From positions 1,674,001 through 1,738,000 of the forward strand of contig NZ_CP061315.1 in assembly GCF_018688315.1 (NCBI RefSeq): a DNA stretch of 64,000 bases, in the 5' to 3' direction. Position 1 is the first letter of the stretch. The number at the start of each line of letters is the position of its first letter. This document shows, in pieces, positions 42,976 to 53,413 of this stretch. This DNA is from Polynucleobacter sp. AP-Kolm-20A-A1 (GTDB lineage Bacteria; Pseudomonadota; Gammaproteobacteria; Burkholderiales; Burkholderiaceae). The translations under genes and the position numbers were made by a program. The notes under the pieces were generated by a model, which had not been told where the DNA came from, ran no database searches, and was given only the letters and a program-made list of their open reading frames with translations.

Positions 42976-44322
42976 ATGAAAAAGCTCTATATCAAAACCT
43001 TTGGCTGTCAAATGAACGAGTATGACTCGGGCAAGATGGCCGACCTCTTGCATGCCGATGAAGGCATGGTCATGACAGATAGCCCCGAAGATGCCGACGT
43101 TGTTCTTCTGAATACCTGCTCTATTCGTGAAAAAGCAGAAGACAAAGTCTTCTCCGATCTTGGGCGATTGCGTGAGCTTAAGAAAAGCAAACCAAATTTA
43201 TTGATTGGCGTGGGTGGTTGTGTTGCCAGTCAAGAAGGCCAGCAAATTGTGAGTCGCGCACCTTATGTTGATGTTGTCTTTGGGCCCCAAACATTGCATC
43301 GCTTATCGGATCTCATTGCACAGCGACGCAAAACTGGCCTTTCTCAAGTAGATATTTCATTTCCAGAAATTGAAAAATTTGATCATCTACCTGCATCACG
43401 ACAAACACGCGGCTCTGCATATGTTTCCATCATGGAAGGGTGCTCTAAATATTGCAGCTACTGTGTAGTGCCCTATACGCGTGGCGAGGAAGTATCACGC
43501 CCCTTTGACGATGTTCTAACCGAAGTTGCCGGCTTAGCAAGCAAAGGTGTTAAAGAAATTGTTTTGCTGGGACAAAACGTTAACGCCTATCTTGGCAAGA
43601 TGGGTGACACCGAAGAGATTGCTGACTTTGCCCTACTCATTGAATATATTGCTGAGATTCCTGGTGTTGAGCGCATTCGTTTTACTACCAGCCATCCAAA
43701 AGAATTTACGCAGCGCCTCATTGATGTCTATGCCAAGGTACCGAAGCTGGTGAGTCACCTCCATCTACCTGTGCAGCATGGCTCTGACTCTATGCTATCA
43801 GCCATGAAGCGTGGTTACACTGCTCTCGAATTTAAAAGTATTATTCGTAAAATGCGTGCCGTTCGTCCAGACCTCACTCTTTCAAGTGACTTTATTGTCG
43901 GCTTTCCAGGAGAGACTGAAGCTGACTTTGAAAAATTATTGAAGATGGTGAAGGATCTGGAATTTGATAACAGTTTTTGCTTTATCTTTAGCCCACGTCC
44001 AGGCACTCCTGCTGCGAATTTAAGTGATGACACACCCTACGAAGTAAAACTCAAACGCTTACAAACACTTTTAGCGCTAGTAGAAAGTCAAGCCAATCAA
44101 ATCAGTCAAAAAATGTTGGGCAAGACTGAGAGGGTTCTCATTGAAGGCCTTGCCAAAGATGGCGTCAACTTACAGGGTCGCTCTGAAAATAATCGCGTCA
44201 TTCATTTCACGGCCCCCGATCAAGACATCGATACCCTTATTGGGCAAATGGTCGATATTCGCATTACCGAGGTCCTAAATTACACCTTAAGAGGTGAACT
44301 GGTTGAAGCCCATGCCCACTAA
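42976..44322 (+). CDS. miaB: tRNA-2-methylthio-N6-dimethylallyladenosine synthase
   Basis: MiaB is a radical-SAM enzyme that adds a methylthio group to i6A37 of tRNAs reading UNN codons. The 448-residue protein has the N-terminal UPF0004 domain with three cluster cysteines ([33 protein letters not shown]). The radical SAM motif [15 protein letters not shown] (about 155-169) and a C-terminal TRAM domain follow. It overlaps ybeY, forming miaB-ybeY-corC-lnt. Confidence 0.96.
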   Translation: MKKLYIKTFGCQMNEYDSGKMADLLHADEGMVMTDSPEDADVVLLNTCSIREKAEDKVFSDLGRLRELKKSKPNLLIGVGGCVASQEGQQIVSRAPYVDVVFGPQTLHRLSDLIAQRRKTGLSQVDISFPEIEKFDHLPASRQTRGSAYVSIMEGCSKYCSYCVVPYTRGEEVSRPFDDVLTEVAGLASKGVKEIVLLGQNVNAYLGKMGDTEEIADFALLIEYIAEIPGVERIRFTTSHPKEFTQRLIDVYAKVPKLVSHLHLPVQHGSDSMLSAMKRGYTALEFKSIIRKMRAVRPDLTLSSDFIVGFPGETEADFEKLLKMVKDLEFDNSFCFIFSPRPGTPAANLSDDTPYEVKLKRLQTLLALVESQANQISQKMLGKTERVLIEGLAKDGVNLQGRSENNRVIHFTAPDQDIDTLIGQMVDIRITEVLNYTLRGELVEAHAH

Positions 44323-44776
44323 ATCGAATGCATCAACATTAGTCATTGATATTCAATGCGCTACACCGGCACTTCAAGCCAGCCTTCATCAAGCAGCAAG
44401 CTCGAACGTCATCAAAAAATGGGTTAAAGCAGCAATACCCGGTAATTGCTTATTAACACTTCGGTTTGTAAATGCAACCGAGGGAAAGAAGTTGAACCTG
44501 GCCTTTCGTAAAAAAGATTACGCGACCAATGTTTTAACTTTTCCATATGAGCTCAATAAAAATTCCTTGGTGGCCGATATCGTTTTTTGTTTTCCCGTTA
44601 TACAAAAGGAAGCAAAAGAGCAAAATAAAGCCTTAAAGGCACACTTAGCGCATTTAGTAGTTCATGGCTGCCTTCACGCCAAGGGTCACGATCATGAGAT
44701 TGAAAGGGACGCCAAAAAAATGGAGTCTCTTGAAATCAATATTCTTCAAAAATTGGGTTTTGCCAACCCCTATTGA
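44312..44776 (+). CDS. ybeY: Endoribonuclease YbeY
   Basis: YbeY is a zinc-dependent RNase needed for 16S rRNA 3' maturation and ribosome quality control. From the ATG at 44312, 11 nt inside miaB, the product has 154 residues. The catalytic signature [12 protein letters not shown] matches HGxLHLxGxDH, and [15 protein letters not shown] is the family's upstream block. A GTG at 44294 in the same frame is an alternative start. In most proteobacteria a phoH-like gene separates miaB and ybeY; it is absent here. Confidence 0.92.
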   Translation: MPTKSNASTLVIDIQCATPALQASLHQAASSNVIKKWVKAAIPGNCLLTLRFVNATEGKKLNLAFRKKDYATNVLTFPYELNKNSLVADIVFCFPVIQKEAKEQNKALKAHLAHLVVHGCLHAKGHDHEIERDAKKMESLEINILQKLGFANPY

Positions 44777-44809
44777 TTCATTGCCTTATTTCTGCGCTAT
44801 TCTTGCTAT

Positions 44810-45649
44810 ATGCCCGACCCCACTAAATCCCTTTTAGACCGATTAGCTGATTTTTTAACACCTCAGCCAACCAATCCTAGCGAGCGTCGCCAAGAGTTAA
44901 TAGACACTCTACGTGAAGCACAAGCCGAGGGCTTAATTGATGCGGATGCGCTATCAATGATTGAAGGCGTATTTCAAGTGGGGCAATTATGTGCGCGAGA
45001 TATTTTGGTGCCACGCGCCCAAATTGACTGGATTGACATCAACCTGCCTTTATCCGAAATCATTAAGAGTGTGATTGAGGCAGCCCATTCGCGCTTCCCA
45101 GTATTCGAAGGATCGCGAGATAACGTCATTGGCATCTTACTGGCCAAAGATTTACTGCGACATGCAACAGAAAAAGATTTTCAAGTGCGTGACTGGCTTC
45201 GTCCAGCGGTATTTATTCCTGAATCAAAACGCTTAAGCGTTTTATTGCGCGACTTTAAAGATAACCGCAATCATCTCGCTGTTGTGGTTGACGAATACAG
45301 TGGGATTGCCGGCATTATTACGATTGAAGATGTTCTCGAACAGATTGTTGGCGACATTGAAGACGAACATGACATTGATGAAGAGGCGGATAACCTGATC
45401 GCCCTAGATAATGGTGATATTCGCGTCAAAGGCATTACTGAGCTTGAGCAATTTAATGAAAAACTCGGCACCCAGTTTGAAGAAGATGATATTGAAACTG
45501 TTGCGGGGCTAGTTATTCAGCACCTTGGCAGAGTCCCAAAAATGGGAGAGCTCGTGATGATTGATGACATTGAGTTTGAAATTCAGCGAGCAGATCCTCG
45601 ACAAATCCACATTTTGTTGGCTCGTCAAATCCCCAAAAAATCTGACTGA
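44810..45649 (+). CDS. corC: CorC/HlyC-family CBS-domain protein
   Basis: This 279-residue cytoplasmic protein has two CBS domains (about 64-180) and a C-terminal CorC_HlyC domain. It has no DUF21 membrane region, so it is the short CorC type linked to magnesium and cobalt efflux. Features are VGQLCARDILVPRAQIDWIDI, SRFPVFEGSRDNVIGILLAKDLL, LAVVVDEYSGIAGIITIEDVLEQIVGDIEDEHD and VAGLVIQHLGRVPKMGE. It lies directly upstream of lnt, as in E. coli (ybeX-lnt). Confidence 0.93.
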   Translation: MPDPTKSLLDRLADFLTPQPTNPSERRQELIDTLREAQAEGLIDADALSMIEGVFQVGQLCARDILVPRAQIDWIDINLPLSEIIKSVIEAAHSRFPVFEGSRDNVIGILLAKDLLRHATEKDFQVRDWLRPAVFIPESKRLSVLLRDFKDNRNHLAVVVDEYSGIAGIITIEDVLEQIVGDIEDEHDIDEEADNLIALDNGDIRVKGITELEQFNEKLGTQFEEDDIETVAGLVIQHLGRVPKMGELVMIDDIEFEIQRADPRQIHILLARQIPKKSD

Positions 45650-45657
45650 GATCTGCC

Positions 45658-47181
45658 TTGGTCATCTTGCACTCTATTGGGCACCGCCGCAGCATTGATG
45701 CACTCATTCTTTTTGCATTAGGTGCGCTGCTTGCTGTTGTTGCAGAGCTACCTTATGGCGGCTGGCTTCAGATTCCATTGCTGAGCATTGTTTGGTGGCG
45801 ACTCAATCTTGAATCCAAATCCACGCTTAAATCTTTTTTGAGTTTTGGCTTAATTTTTGGATTGGGCTACTTTGTAGTTGCTCTGTGGTGGCTTTATATC
45901 AGCCTGCACGATGTTGGCGGAATGAACAGCCTGTTTTCTTGCATGGCTGTTTTTTTACTGTCTGCATACGTTGCGCTGTACTTTTCCGCTGCCACCCTTG
46001 CAATTCGCTTATTCAAGATCTCGCGCCTTCAGGGTCTTTTGCTTGCTGCCAGCTGGGTGATCATGGAATTCTTACGCGGCTACATCTTTACCGGCTTTCC
46101 TTGGATGGGTTTTGCAGAAGCGCAATTTAATGGGCCCTTTGCACCAGTTGCCCCATTCTTTGGAGGTCTGGCCTGCACGTTTTTAGTGATATGGACCTCT
46201 TGGGAAATTACCCAAGTACGCAAACAGGCAATCTGGAGTGTCCTCAGCATTATTTGCGTCTTATCCATCGCGCAGCTGGCAAGCCTCGTCAGCTTTACCA
46301 AACCCACTGGCGAACCAATTAACGTAAGGCTCATTCAGGGAAATTTTGAGCAGCGCTTAAAGTTTGACCCGTCAGCAATCAACCAGCAAATTAATTTTTA
46401 TACTGCAGAAATTAAAAAATCAGCAGCAGATCTCATCATCATTCCTGAAACTGCATTTCCTTGGCCACAAAATAATTTGCCAGTTGGTTTAATGAACTAT
46501 CTGCAAGATTTTTCAAATGCCAGTTCAAGCAACCTACTATTAGGATTGATTGGTGAGGTGCCTGGTGATAAAGCAATGCAGTATTCAAATCGTGCCACCG
46601 GTTTATCACCCAACACAGCTCCATATAATTACGACAAAGCCCACCTAGTACCATTTGGCGAATTTATTCCACCGGGTTTCCATTGGTTTGTGAGCGCATT
46701 TCATGTGCCAATGAGTGACTTTGCAAGGGGTAGCCTAGATCAATCTCCCTTCAAGATTGCGCGCAAAGATAAAGCCGATGTTTATGCCGCAATCACCATT
46801 TGCTATGAAGATGTCTTTGGTGGTGAGCTAGCCTCACGAATCAAAAATAGTGATCAGCCCGTTAATCTTCTGATTAATATGACTAATCTGGCATGGTTTG
46901 GAAAATCCCAAGCGTCTACCCAGCAGCTAAGACTTTCTCAATTGCGATCTTTGGAAGCAGGTCTGCCTGCGTTACGCGCAACCAATACTGGCATCACGGC
47001 AGTACTTGGTGCCGATGGGAAAGTACTGGCAAACCTGCCAGAATTTACCCAGAGCACCCTAGTCACGCAAGTACAGGGCTATGCAGGCAAAACACCCTTT
47101 GTCATTTGGGGAAATTTGCCAATTTTGAGCATTTCATGCCTCTTGTTGATATGGGGCTTCTTGCGTCACAGACGTTTTTAG
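45658..47181 (+). CDS. lnt: Apolipoprotein N-acyltransferase
   Basis: Lnt adds the third acyl chain to lipoproteins on the periplasmic face of the inner membrane. The 507-residue protein has about six N-terminal helices, a nitrilase-like catalytic domain (about 220-470) and a last helix. The catalytic triad is visible: Glu in IIPETAFPW, Lys in KAHLVPFGEFIP and Cys in AITICYEDVFGGE. No in-frame ATG lies near the start. The TTG at 45658, 8 nt after corC, is the best candidate. Confidence 0.94.
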   Translation: MVILHSIGHRRSIDALILFALGALLAVVAELPYGGWLQIPLLSIVWWRLNLESKSTLKSFLSFGLIFGLGYFVVALWWLYISLHDVGGMNSLFSCMAVFLLSAYVALYFSAATLAIRLFKISRLQGLLLAASWVIMEFLRGYIFTGFPWMGFAEAQFNGPFAPVAPFFGGLACTFLVIWTSWEITQVRKQAIWSVLSIICVLSIAQLASLVSFTKPTGEPINVRLIQGNFEQRLKFDPSAINQQINFYTAEIKKSAADLIIIPETAFPWPQNNLPVGLMNYLQDFSNASSSNLLLGLIGEVPGDKAMQYSNRATGLSPNTAPYNYDKAHLVPFGEFIPPGFHWFVSAFHVPMSDFARGSLDQSPFKIARKDKADVYAAITICYEDVFGGELASRIKNSDQPVNLLINMTNLAWFGKSQASTQQLRLSQLRSLEAGLPALRATNTGITAVLGADGKVLANLPEFTQSTLVTQVQGYAGKTPFVIWGNLPILSISCLLLIWGFLRHRRF

Positions 47182-47240
47182 AGATTTTTAGCTTCAGACC
47201 GCTCTAGCCATGTAAAATCAATGGCTTAGCCAGGTTAATC

Positions 47241-48131
47241 ATGCTTACTTTTCAGCAAATCATTCTAAAACTTCAAGAGTATTGGGACCAACAAGGTTGC
47301 GCCCTATTACAACCCATCGACCTCGAGGTAGGCGCCGGTACATCCCATACCGCAACTTTCTTAAGAGCCATCGGCCCAGAGCCCTGGAAGGCCGCCTATG
47401 TTCAGCCATCCCGCAGACCTAAAGATGGTCGCTACGGTGAAAATCCAAACCGCCTACAACACTACTATCAATACCAAGTAGTTCTTAAGCCTGCCCCAGA
47501 AAATATTCTCGAGCTTTATCTTGGATCTCTCGCGGCCTTAGGTTTAGACCTAAAAGAAAATGATGTTCGCTTTGTTGAGGACGACTGGGAAAACCCAACG
47601 CTTGGAGCATGGGGTTTAGGCTGGGAAGTTTGGCTTAACGGCATGGAAGTAACGCAGTTCACTTACTTCCAACAAGTTGGTGGCCTTGACTGCAAGCCAG
47701 TGCTTGGTGAAATTACTTACGGCATCGAACGCTTGGCGATGTACATTCAAAATTGTTCAAATGTTTACGATCTCGTGTGGGCTGATGGCATCTCTTATGG
47801 CGATGTCTACCATCAGAATGAAGTAGAGCAGTCTTGCTACAACTTCGAGCACTCCAATACTGACTTACTTTTTGCCAACTTCACGAATTATGAAGGCGAA
47901 GCAAAGCGTTTGATGGAAGTTCCTCTTGCTTTACCCGCATATGAAATGGTTCTCAAAGCTGCGCATACCTTTAACTTGCTGGACGCCCGCGGCGCCATCT
48001 CTGTAACTGAGCGTGCTGCCTATATTGGGCGCATTCGCAACCTCTCTCGTGCAGTTGCTCAAGCTTACTTTGAGTCCCGCGAAAAGCTGGGCTTCCCTAT
48101 GTGTCAACGTCAGGCTAAAGCGCAGGCTTAA
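47241..48131 (+). CDS. glyQ: Glycine-tRNA ligase, alpha subunit
   Basis: This is the catalytic class II subunit of the bacterial alpha2beta2 glycyl-tRNA synthetase. The 296 residues match GlyQ, with [38 protein letters not shown] at the start and the motif 2 region [42 protein letters not shown] follows. It is followed after 27 nt by glyS. A TAAAAT -10-like box inside an AGCCAT/ATGGCT repeat lies just upstream. Confidence 0.97.
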   Translation: MLTFQQIILKLQEYWDQQGCALLQPIDLEVGAGTSHTATFLRAIGPEPWKAAYVQPSRRPKDGRYGENPNRLQHYYQYQVVLKPAPENILELYLGSLAALGLDLKENDVRFVEDDWENPTLGAWGLGWEVWLNGMEVTQFTYFQQVGGLDCKPVLGEITYGIERLAMYIQNCSNVYDLVWADGISYGDVYHQNEVEQSCYNFEHSNTDLLFANFTNYEGEAKRLMEVPLALPAYEMVLKAAHTFNLLDARGAISVTERAAYIGRIRNLSRAVAQAYFESREKLGFPMCQRQAKAQA

Positions 48132-48158
48132 GCACATCGAGATTTTTGCAATCTATTT

Positions 48159-50297
48159 ATGAGCACATCTAATTCAAAACCTCAATTAGCCACTTTGTTG
48201 ATTGAGGTGTTTACAGAAGAGTTACCTCCAAAGTCTTTGCGTCGCCTAGGAGATGCATTTAGCGAAGGCATTTTTGCGGCGCTGAAAGCAGCGGGCCTGA
48301 CATCAGATTCATCTAAAGCAACAGGCTTTGCTACACCACGCCGCTTAGCAGTTCAAATCACCGATGTATTGAATCAAGCATCAGACTACCCTGTACGCGA
48401 AAAATTATTACCTACGAGCATCGCATTTGATGCTGAAGGAAAAGCAACTCCGCCTTTGCTTAAAAAACTAGGGTCTCTTGGTTATGCTGATGTTGATCCC
48501 ACCACTTTAGAAAAAGCTGGTGAAGGTAAAAATGAAGCGCTTTATCTCAATGTAGTTGCTAAGGGTGCGGTGCTTGAACCAGCTGCTCAAACAGCACTAG
48601 AGCAAACACTCAATAAACTACCTATTGCCAAAATGATGCACTACCAAGTGCAACAAAAAAATGGTCAATTAGCAGACGTCCAATTTGCCCGCCCTGCTCA
48701 TCGTATTGTGGCTTTGCATGGAAATACAGTCCTCAATATCAGCGCCTTAGGCATTGATGCGCACAATCAAACTGAAGGACATCGTTTTTTGGCCCCGGGT
48801 AACGTTACGATCAGCAATGCCGATCAATATGAATCTGATCTAGAATCCAAAGCCAAGATTGTTCCGAGTTTTAATAAGCGCCGTGCGCAAATTGAAGCTG
48901 CGCTTCTCAAGGCAGCTGGCGATGACTTGGTATTAATGCCTGATAGCCTTCTAGATGAAGTCACTGCCTTGGTTGAATGGCCAGCTATTTACGAATGTCA
49001 TTTTGACCAAGAGTTCTTAGAGGTCCCGCAAGAGTGCTTGATTTTGACAATGCAAACAAATCAAAAATACTTTGCATTGACCGACAAACCCGGTAAGTTG
49101 CGCAATCGATTCCTGATTGTTTCTAATATTGAAACCAATAAACCGGACGCCATCATCTCCGGCAATGAGCGTGTGGTTCGTCCACGCCTTTCAGATGCTC
49201 GCTTCTTCTTCCAGCAGGATCAAAAGCGCCCGCTAGGCTCGCGTGTAGTTGACCTTGGTAAAGTGGTTTATCACAACCAACTAGGCAATCAACTTGATCG
49301 AACCAAACGCGTTCAGGGAATTGCTGCTGGTATTGCCAAAAAGCTCAACGCTGACGAAACGCTTGCTCTTAGAGCAGCAGAAATTGCTAAGACAGACCTT
49401 CTAACTGATATGGTTGGTGAGTTTCCAGAGCTCCAAGGAATTATGGGGCGCTATTACGCCAACCATGATGGCGAGAATGCCGAAGTTGCAGCAGCATGTA
49501 GCGAACACTATATGCCACGCTTTGCTGGCGATGCACTACCAAAAACCCAAACCGGAACAATCCTGGCAATTGCTGACAAATTAGAAACTCTCGTTGGCAT
49601 TTGGGGGGTAGGCCTTGCTCCAACAGGAGATAAGGACCCGTACGCTCTACGTCGTCACGCCCTTGGTATCTGTCGTCTCTTAGCGGAAAATAATCTGTCA
49701 TTAAGTCTGCCTGAGTTAATTGACTTAGCTCGCGCACAGTTTTCACAGAAAGATGTTCAAGAGAAGGCTAAGGGTGCAGATATCTATGCATTCATCATTG
49801 ACCGTCTGCGCGCATATTTACGCGATCAATCAGTGGCTGGAAAACCATTTACTAGTGCTGAAATTGATGCTGTGCTCAGCCAAGATCCAGCACAAATTAA
49901 TGACCTAATCGCACGCTTAACCGCACTTCGTGAATTCAATGCTCTTACGGAAGCCGCACAACTGGCTGCTGCTAATAAGCGTATTAGCAATATTCTCAAA
50001 AAGACTACTACTGCCATTCCTGCAGCTTGCTCAAAGCAGTTATTACAGATACCCGCTGAAACTGCTTTACATCAAGCCCTGGAAGCGATCGCACCTGCAT
50101 TAAATACTGCTTATGAGAAACGTCAATTTGTGGAGCTCTTAAAAGCGCTAGTTGCTTTGAGTGCGCCAATTGACCAATTCTTTGCCGATGTAATGGTGAT
50201 GGATCCAAATCCCGAGCTACGTGACAATCGTCTAGCACTCCTGCAACAACTTCACCAGAAAATGAATCTCGTTGCCGATCTCGGCAAATTAGCATGA
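48159..50297 (+). CDS. glyS: Glycine-tRNA ligase, beta subunit
   Basis: The beta subunit supplies tRNA binding, an HD-like domain and the anticodon-binding domain. The 712-residue length fits GlyS. Recognisable segments are LLIEVFTEELPPKSLRRLGDAF at the start, GFATPRRLAVQI, EGHRFLAPG, LILTMQTNQKYFAL, NERVVRPRLSDARFF and GVGLAPTGDKDPYALRRHALGICRLL. Its stop overlaps the gmhB start by 4 nt. Confidence 0.97.
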   Translation: MSTSNSKPQLATLLIEVFTEELPPKSLRRLGDAFSEGIFAALKAAGLTSDSSKATGFATPRRLAVQITDVLNQASDYPVREKLLPTSIAFDAEGKATPPLLKKLGSLGYADVDPTTLEKAGEGKNEALYLNVVAKGAVLEPAAQTALEQTLNKLPIAKMMHYQVQQKNGQLADVQFARPAHRIVALHGNTVLNISALGIDAHNQTEGHRFLAPGNVTISNADQYESDLESKAKIVPSFNKRRAQIEAALLKAAGDDLVLMPDSLLDEVTALVEWPAIYECHFDQEFLEVPQECLILTMQTNQKYFALTDKPGKLRNRFLIVSNIETNKPDAIISGNERVVRPRLSDARFFFQQDQKRPLGSRVVDLGKVVYHNQLGNQLDRTKRVQGIAAGIAKKLNADETLALRAAEIAKTDLLTDMVGEFPELQGIMGRYYANHDGENAEVAAACSEHYMPRFAGDALPKTQTGTILAIADKLETLVGIWGVGLAPTGDKDPYALRRHALGICRLLAENNLSLSLPELIDLARAQFSQKDVQEKAKGADIYAFIIDRLRAYLRDQSVAGKPFTSAEIDAVLSQDPAQINDLIARLTALREFNALTEAAQLAAANKRISNILKKTTTAIPAACSKQLLQIPAETALHQALEAIAPALNTAYEKRQFVELLKALVALSAPIDQFFADVMVMDPNPELRDNRLALLQQLHQKMNLVADLGKLA

Positions 50298-50866
50298 GCC
50301 ATAGCTCCTCCAAGCTAATTATTCTTGATCGCGATGGAGTGATCAATGAAGATCGCGATGATTATGTGAAGTCTGTAGATGAGTGGATTCCTTTGCCGGG
50401 AAGCCTAGAGGCCATTGCACTACTCACACAAGCAGGCTATCAAATCGCAATAGCAACCAATCAATCAGGTCTATCGAGGGGCTACTTCACCATTAATGAC
50501 TTGCACTCGATGCATAGCAAAATGGAGTTGCTACTCAAGCCGCTAGGCGGACATATAGACAGCATCTTTTTCTGTCCACACGTCGATTCTCACCAGTGCG
50601 ATTGTCGTAAGCCAGCCCCTGGCCTCATGAAAGAAATTGCTCTGCGTTACAAGAAAAATGACAGCGTCAACCCTCTAATAGGGGTGCCGATCGTAGGCGA
50701 CTCTTTGCGCGACCTTCAAGCAGGTATCGCCTTGGGCGCTTCGCCGCATTTGGTTTTAACAGGCAAGGGCCAGAAAACCCTTACCAAAGGTGGCCTGCCC
50801 GAAGACACACAAATACATGCCGATCTCATGGCTTTTGCACAAGCAATTTTAGAAAACAAGGTCTAA
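50294..50866 (+). CDS. gmhB: D-glycero-beta-D-manno-heptose-1,7-bisphosphate 7-phosphatase
   Basis: GmhB is a HAD phosphatase in the ADP-heptose pathway for LPS inner core. The 190-residue protein begins LIILDRDGVINEDRDDYV (motif DxD, about 9-11). It has IATNQSGLSRGYF and the zinc-binding cysteine loop CPHVDSHQCDCRKPAPGLM, followed by VGDSLRDLQAGIALG. It is coupled to glyS by ATGA and followed by plsC. Confidence 0.94.
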   Translation: MSHSSSKLIILDRDGVINEDRDDYVKSVDEWIPLPGSLEAIALLTQAGYQIAIATNQSGLSRGYFTINDLHSMHSKMELLLKPLGGHIDSIFFCPHVDSHQCDCRKPAPGLMKEIALRYKKNDSVNPLIGVPIVGDSLRDLQAGIALGASPHLVLTGKGQKTLTKGGLPEDTQIHADLMAFAQAILENKV

Positions 50867-50873
50867 GGCAATC

Positions 50874-51608
50874 ATGATTTATGTCCGCTCGATTCTATTT
50901 GCATTATTTTTGCTGATCTTTACGCCGATTTGGTCGGTTTTGTGCATGCTGGCTTTCCCATTTTTAAGCCCTGAAAATCGTTACCGTTTTATTGGTCTTT
51001 GGAACAAAGTGGTGATCTGGCTGTTATGGCACTTGTGTGGAATTCGATATGAAATCCGCGGCATGGAACATATGAAGGCAGTCCTGAATGAGCCAGTTGT
51101 GATTTTGAGCAAACATCAATCAGCCTATGAAACTATTGCCTATATTGCCTTGCTACCAAAACAACTGTGTTTTGTATTTAAGCGCGAATTACTGTGGATA
51201 CCATTCTTTGGTTGGGCTCTCGCTTTACTAAAAATGATTCATATCAACCGCTCCAACAAACAGACTGCTGCACTTTCCGTTGCAAGTCAGGGTCGCAAAC
51301 GATTGGCAGAGGGCAAATGGATCATGCTCTTTCCGGAGGGAACAAGAACACCTACCGGTTCGAATAAGCCCTACCGCAAGGGTGGCGCACGTCTAGCAAG
51401 CGCTACCGGCGCATTAGTAATTCCTATCGCGCATAACGCTGGTCGTTACTGGCCTAAGAATGGATTTTTAAAGCACCCGGGTACCGTGATCTTTTCAATT
51501 GGTCCTGCCATTGCTTCCACGGGGAAATCTGGCGAAGAATTACAACAAGAGGTGGAAGGCTGGATTGAAGCGGAAATGCGCGTCATTGATCCAAGCGCAT
51601 ATCAATAA
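50874..51608 (+). CDS. plsC: 1-acyl-sn-glycerol-3-phosphate acyltransferase
   Basis: PlsC acylates lysophosphatidic acid to phosphatidic acid at the inner membrane. The 244-residue protein has an N-terminal membrane segment (about 3-27). The catalytic box appears as SKHQSAYET, with Glu in place of the usual Asp of the H-x4-D motif. Motif 3 is FPEGTRTPTGSN, and the block LVIPIAHNAGRYWPK follows. It lies 7 nt after gmhB. Confidence 0.93.
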   Translation: MIYVRSILFALFLLIFTPIWSVLCMLAFPFLSPENRYRFIGLWNKVVIWLLWHLCGIRYEIRGMEHMKAVLNEPVVILSKHQSAYETIAYIALLPKQLCFVFKRELLWIPFFGWALALLKMIHINRSNKQTAALSVASQGRKRLAEGKWIMLFPEGTRTPTGSNKPYRKGGARLASATGALVIPIAHNAGRYWPKNGFLKHPGTVIFSIGPAIASTGKSGEELQQEVEGWIEAEMRVIDPSAYQ

Positions 51609-51616
51609 CTAAAGGC

Positions 51617-52393
51617 CTAGGCAGTGATGATCTTCGCCCATTCGATATAACGCGCTACCGAAATATCTTGGGCTCTTGCTTTAAGCTCTACCTCAGTCAA
51701 GCTAAGCCTATCTGCAAAAGCCTGTAAATTGGTACGCAGCATTTTTCTTCTCTGTGAGAATGCGGCTGCAACTACCTTCTCTAAAGAATGCCACTGTGCA
51801 TCACTTAAATCAAAATCTCTTCTGGGGATCATGCGAACCACAGCAGAATTTACCTTAGGCATTGGATCAAAAGCCTCAGGAGGCACCTCTAAAACTAACT
51901 CCATATCGTAGCGCGCTTGAAGCATTACGGATAATCGACTGAAATCTGAGCTTCCCGCCTTAGCCACCATACGCTCTACGACTTCCGCCTGCAGCATAAA
52001 TACTTGCTCATCAATTTCCTTTGCTGCTGACACCAAGTGAAATAGTAATGGTGAAGAGATGTTGTAAGGAAGGTTACCAACTACCTTACAAAGACCCCTT
52101 TTATCAGCGCGATTTCTAGCCCACTCCAAAAAATCAAATTTCAGAGCATCGCCTTCAATTACTTTTAAACCTTTTAGGTTTTCTTGATTCCAGTAAGCCA
52201 CTAAGTCACGATCGATCTCTAAAAGATCTAATTGATCAAGATTACTCAGTAAGGGTCTAGTGAGTGCACCAAGACCAGGGCCAATCTCAATCACATGCAT
52301 GTCTGAGCTAGGATTAATCAAAGCCACTATGGAATAGATAATCCCATTGTCTTGTAAAAAGTTTTGGCCAAATCGTTTACGTGCGCGATGCAT
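51617..52393 (-). CDS. rsmA: 16S rRNA (A1518/A1519) dimethyltransferase
   Basis: RsmA (KsgA) dimethylates two adjacent adenosines near the 3' end of 16S rRNA. The 258-residue protein has RKRFGQNFLQD at the start, the SAM motif IEIGPGLGALTRPLL (about 35-49) and the catalytic NLPYNISSPLLFHL. KVNSAVVRMIPR and FSQRRKMLRTNL follow. It begins right at the pdxA stop, as the last gene of lptD-surA-pdxA-rsmA. Confidence 0.96.
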   Translation of the reverse strand: MHRARKRFGQNFLQDNGIIYSIVALINPSSDMHVIEIGPGLGALTRPLLSNLDQLDLLEIDRDLVAYWNQENLKGLKVIEGDALKFDFLEWARNRADKRGLCKVVGNLPYNISSPLLFHLVSAAKEIDEQVFMLQAEVVERMVAKAGSSDFSRLSVMLQARYDMELVLEVPPEAFDPMPKVNSAVVRMIPRRDFDLSDAQWHSLEKVVAAAFSQRRKMLRTNLQAFADRLSLTEVELKARAQDISVARYIEWAKIITA

Positions 52394-53413
52394 TTATTTA
52401 GATTGCTCTCTCTGATTTATTGCCAATTGATAGGCTAAATGTAGAGCTTCAAGCATGCTGCCGGAATCTGCAATGCCCTTACCTGCTATATCCAAAGCCG
52501 TACCGTGATCAACCGATGTACGAATAATTGGCAAACCTAGGGTGACATTGACGCCACCACCAAAACTTACAAATTTAAATGGGGCTAAGCCTTGATCGTG
52601 ATACATCGCTATATAAGCATCAACACTTGCTAGGGAGGAGGCATCAAACATCGTGTCACCTGGATAAGGCCCCATCACATTAATACCCATCTTTTTTGCC
52701 GCCTCAATAGCGGGAGAGATGAATTCAATTTCCTCGCGCCCAATATGGCCAGACTCTCCCGCATGAGGATTTAAACCGGCGACACGTATGGCCGGCTTAG
52801 AAATGCCAAACTTATTCTGTAAATCAGCATGCACTATTTGAATAGTCTCTAGAATCAATTCGTAGCTTAGGGTTGATGGCACATCTCTTACCGGAAGATG
52901 CGTGGTTACTAATGCAACCCTCAAATCCCTGGGTGATTTAAGTCCTAAGAAACCCATCGGCAACTGGGCGCACAACATCATGACAACGTGCTTTGCATTG
53001 CAACGGCGCTCCAAATATTCTGTGTGTCCTGTAAATGGAATACCGCCCTCATTAATAATGCTTTTTTGTACCGGGGCTGTCACCATGGCATCGAACCGGC
53101 CATCAAGACAGCCGTCTACAGCATCATTCAACAACTGCAATACATATTGAGCATTCGCTGGATTTAAGGTACCAGGAGTTACGGGTGCGGAAAGAGAGAT
53201 TGCTTCTATCTTTAGGCGATCCGATAATTTGGTATTACTTGCTTGATGGGATAGCAATAAATCAGCATCTCCAAGCAAAGTGATTTGCACATCTGGATAA
53301 TTCTGCAAAAAATCTTGTGCAGCAGCTACAGAAACCTCAGGGCCGACACCGGCAGGTTCGCCGGTAGTAATGGCCAGCTTAACGAGGGGCACTTGTTGCT
53401 GCATCTTCCACAT
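52394..53413 (-). CDS. pdxA: 4-hydroxythreonine-4-phosphate dehydrogenase
   Basis: PdxA oxidises 4-phosphohydroxy-L-threonine in pyridoxal phosphate synthesis. Motifs include LAITTGEPAGVGPEV near the N-terminus, VTAPVQKSIINEGGIPFTGHTEYL, GLNPHAGESGHIGREE and PYPGDTMFD. MYHDQGLAPFK and GTALDIAGKGIAD follow, with the three metal histidines. The frame starts at 53413; an ATG at 53404 (MQQQVPLVKLAITTGEP) is closer to the usual start. Both lie inside the 3' end of surA, implying translational coupling. Confidence 0.95.
   Translation of the reverse strand: MWKMQQQVPLVKLAITTGEPAGVGPEVSVAAAQDFLQNYPDVQITLLGDADLLLSHQASNTKLSDRLKIEAISLSAPVTPGTLNPANAQYVLQLLNDAVDGCLDGRFDAMVTAPVQKSIINEGGIPFTGHTEYLERRCNAKHVVMMLCAQLPMGFLGLKSPRDLRVALVTTHLPVRDVPSTLSYELILETIQIVHADLQNKFGISKPAIRVAGLNPHAGESGHIGREEIEFISPAIEAAKKMGINVMGPYPGDTMFDASSLASVDAYIAMYHDQGLAPFKFVSFGGGVNVTLGLPIIRTSVDHGTALDIAGKGIADSGSMLEALHLAYQLAINQREQSK

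Noticed and set aside
47206..47226. AGCCAT/ATGGCT repeat before glyQ as a T-box-like or attenuator structure
   Set aside because: The stem is only six base pairs, has no anti-terminator partner, and T-boxes are not expected in betaproteobacteria.
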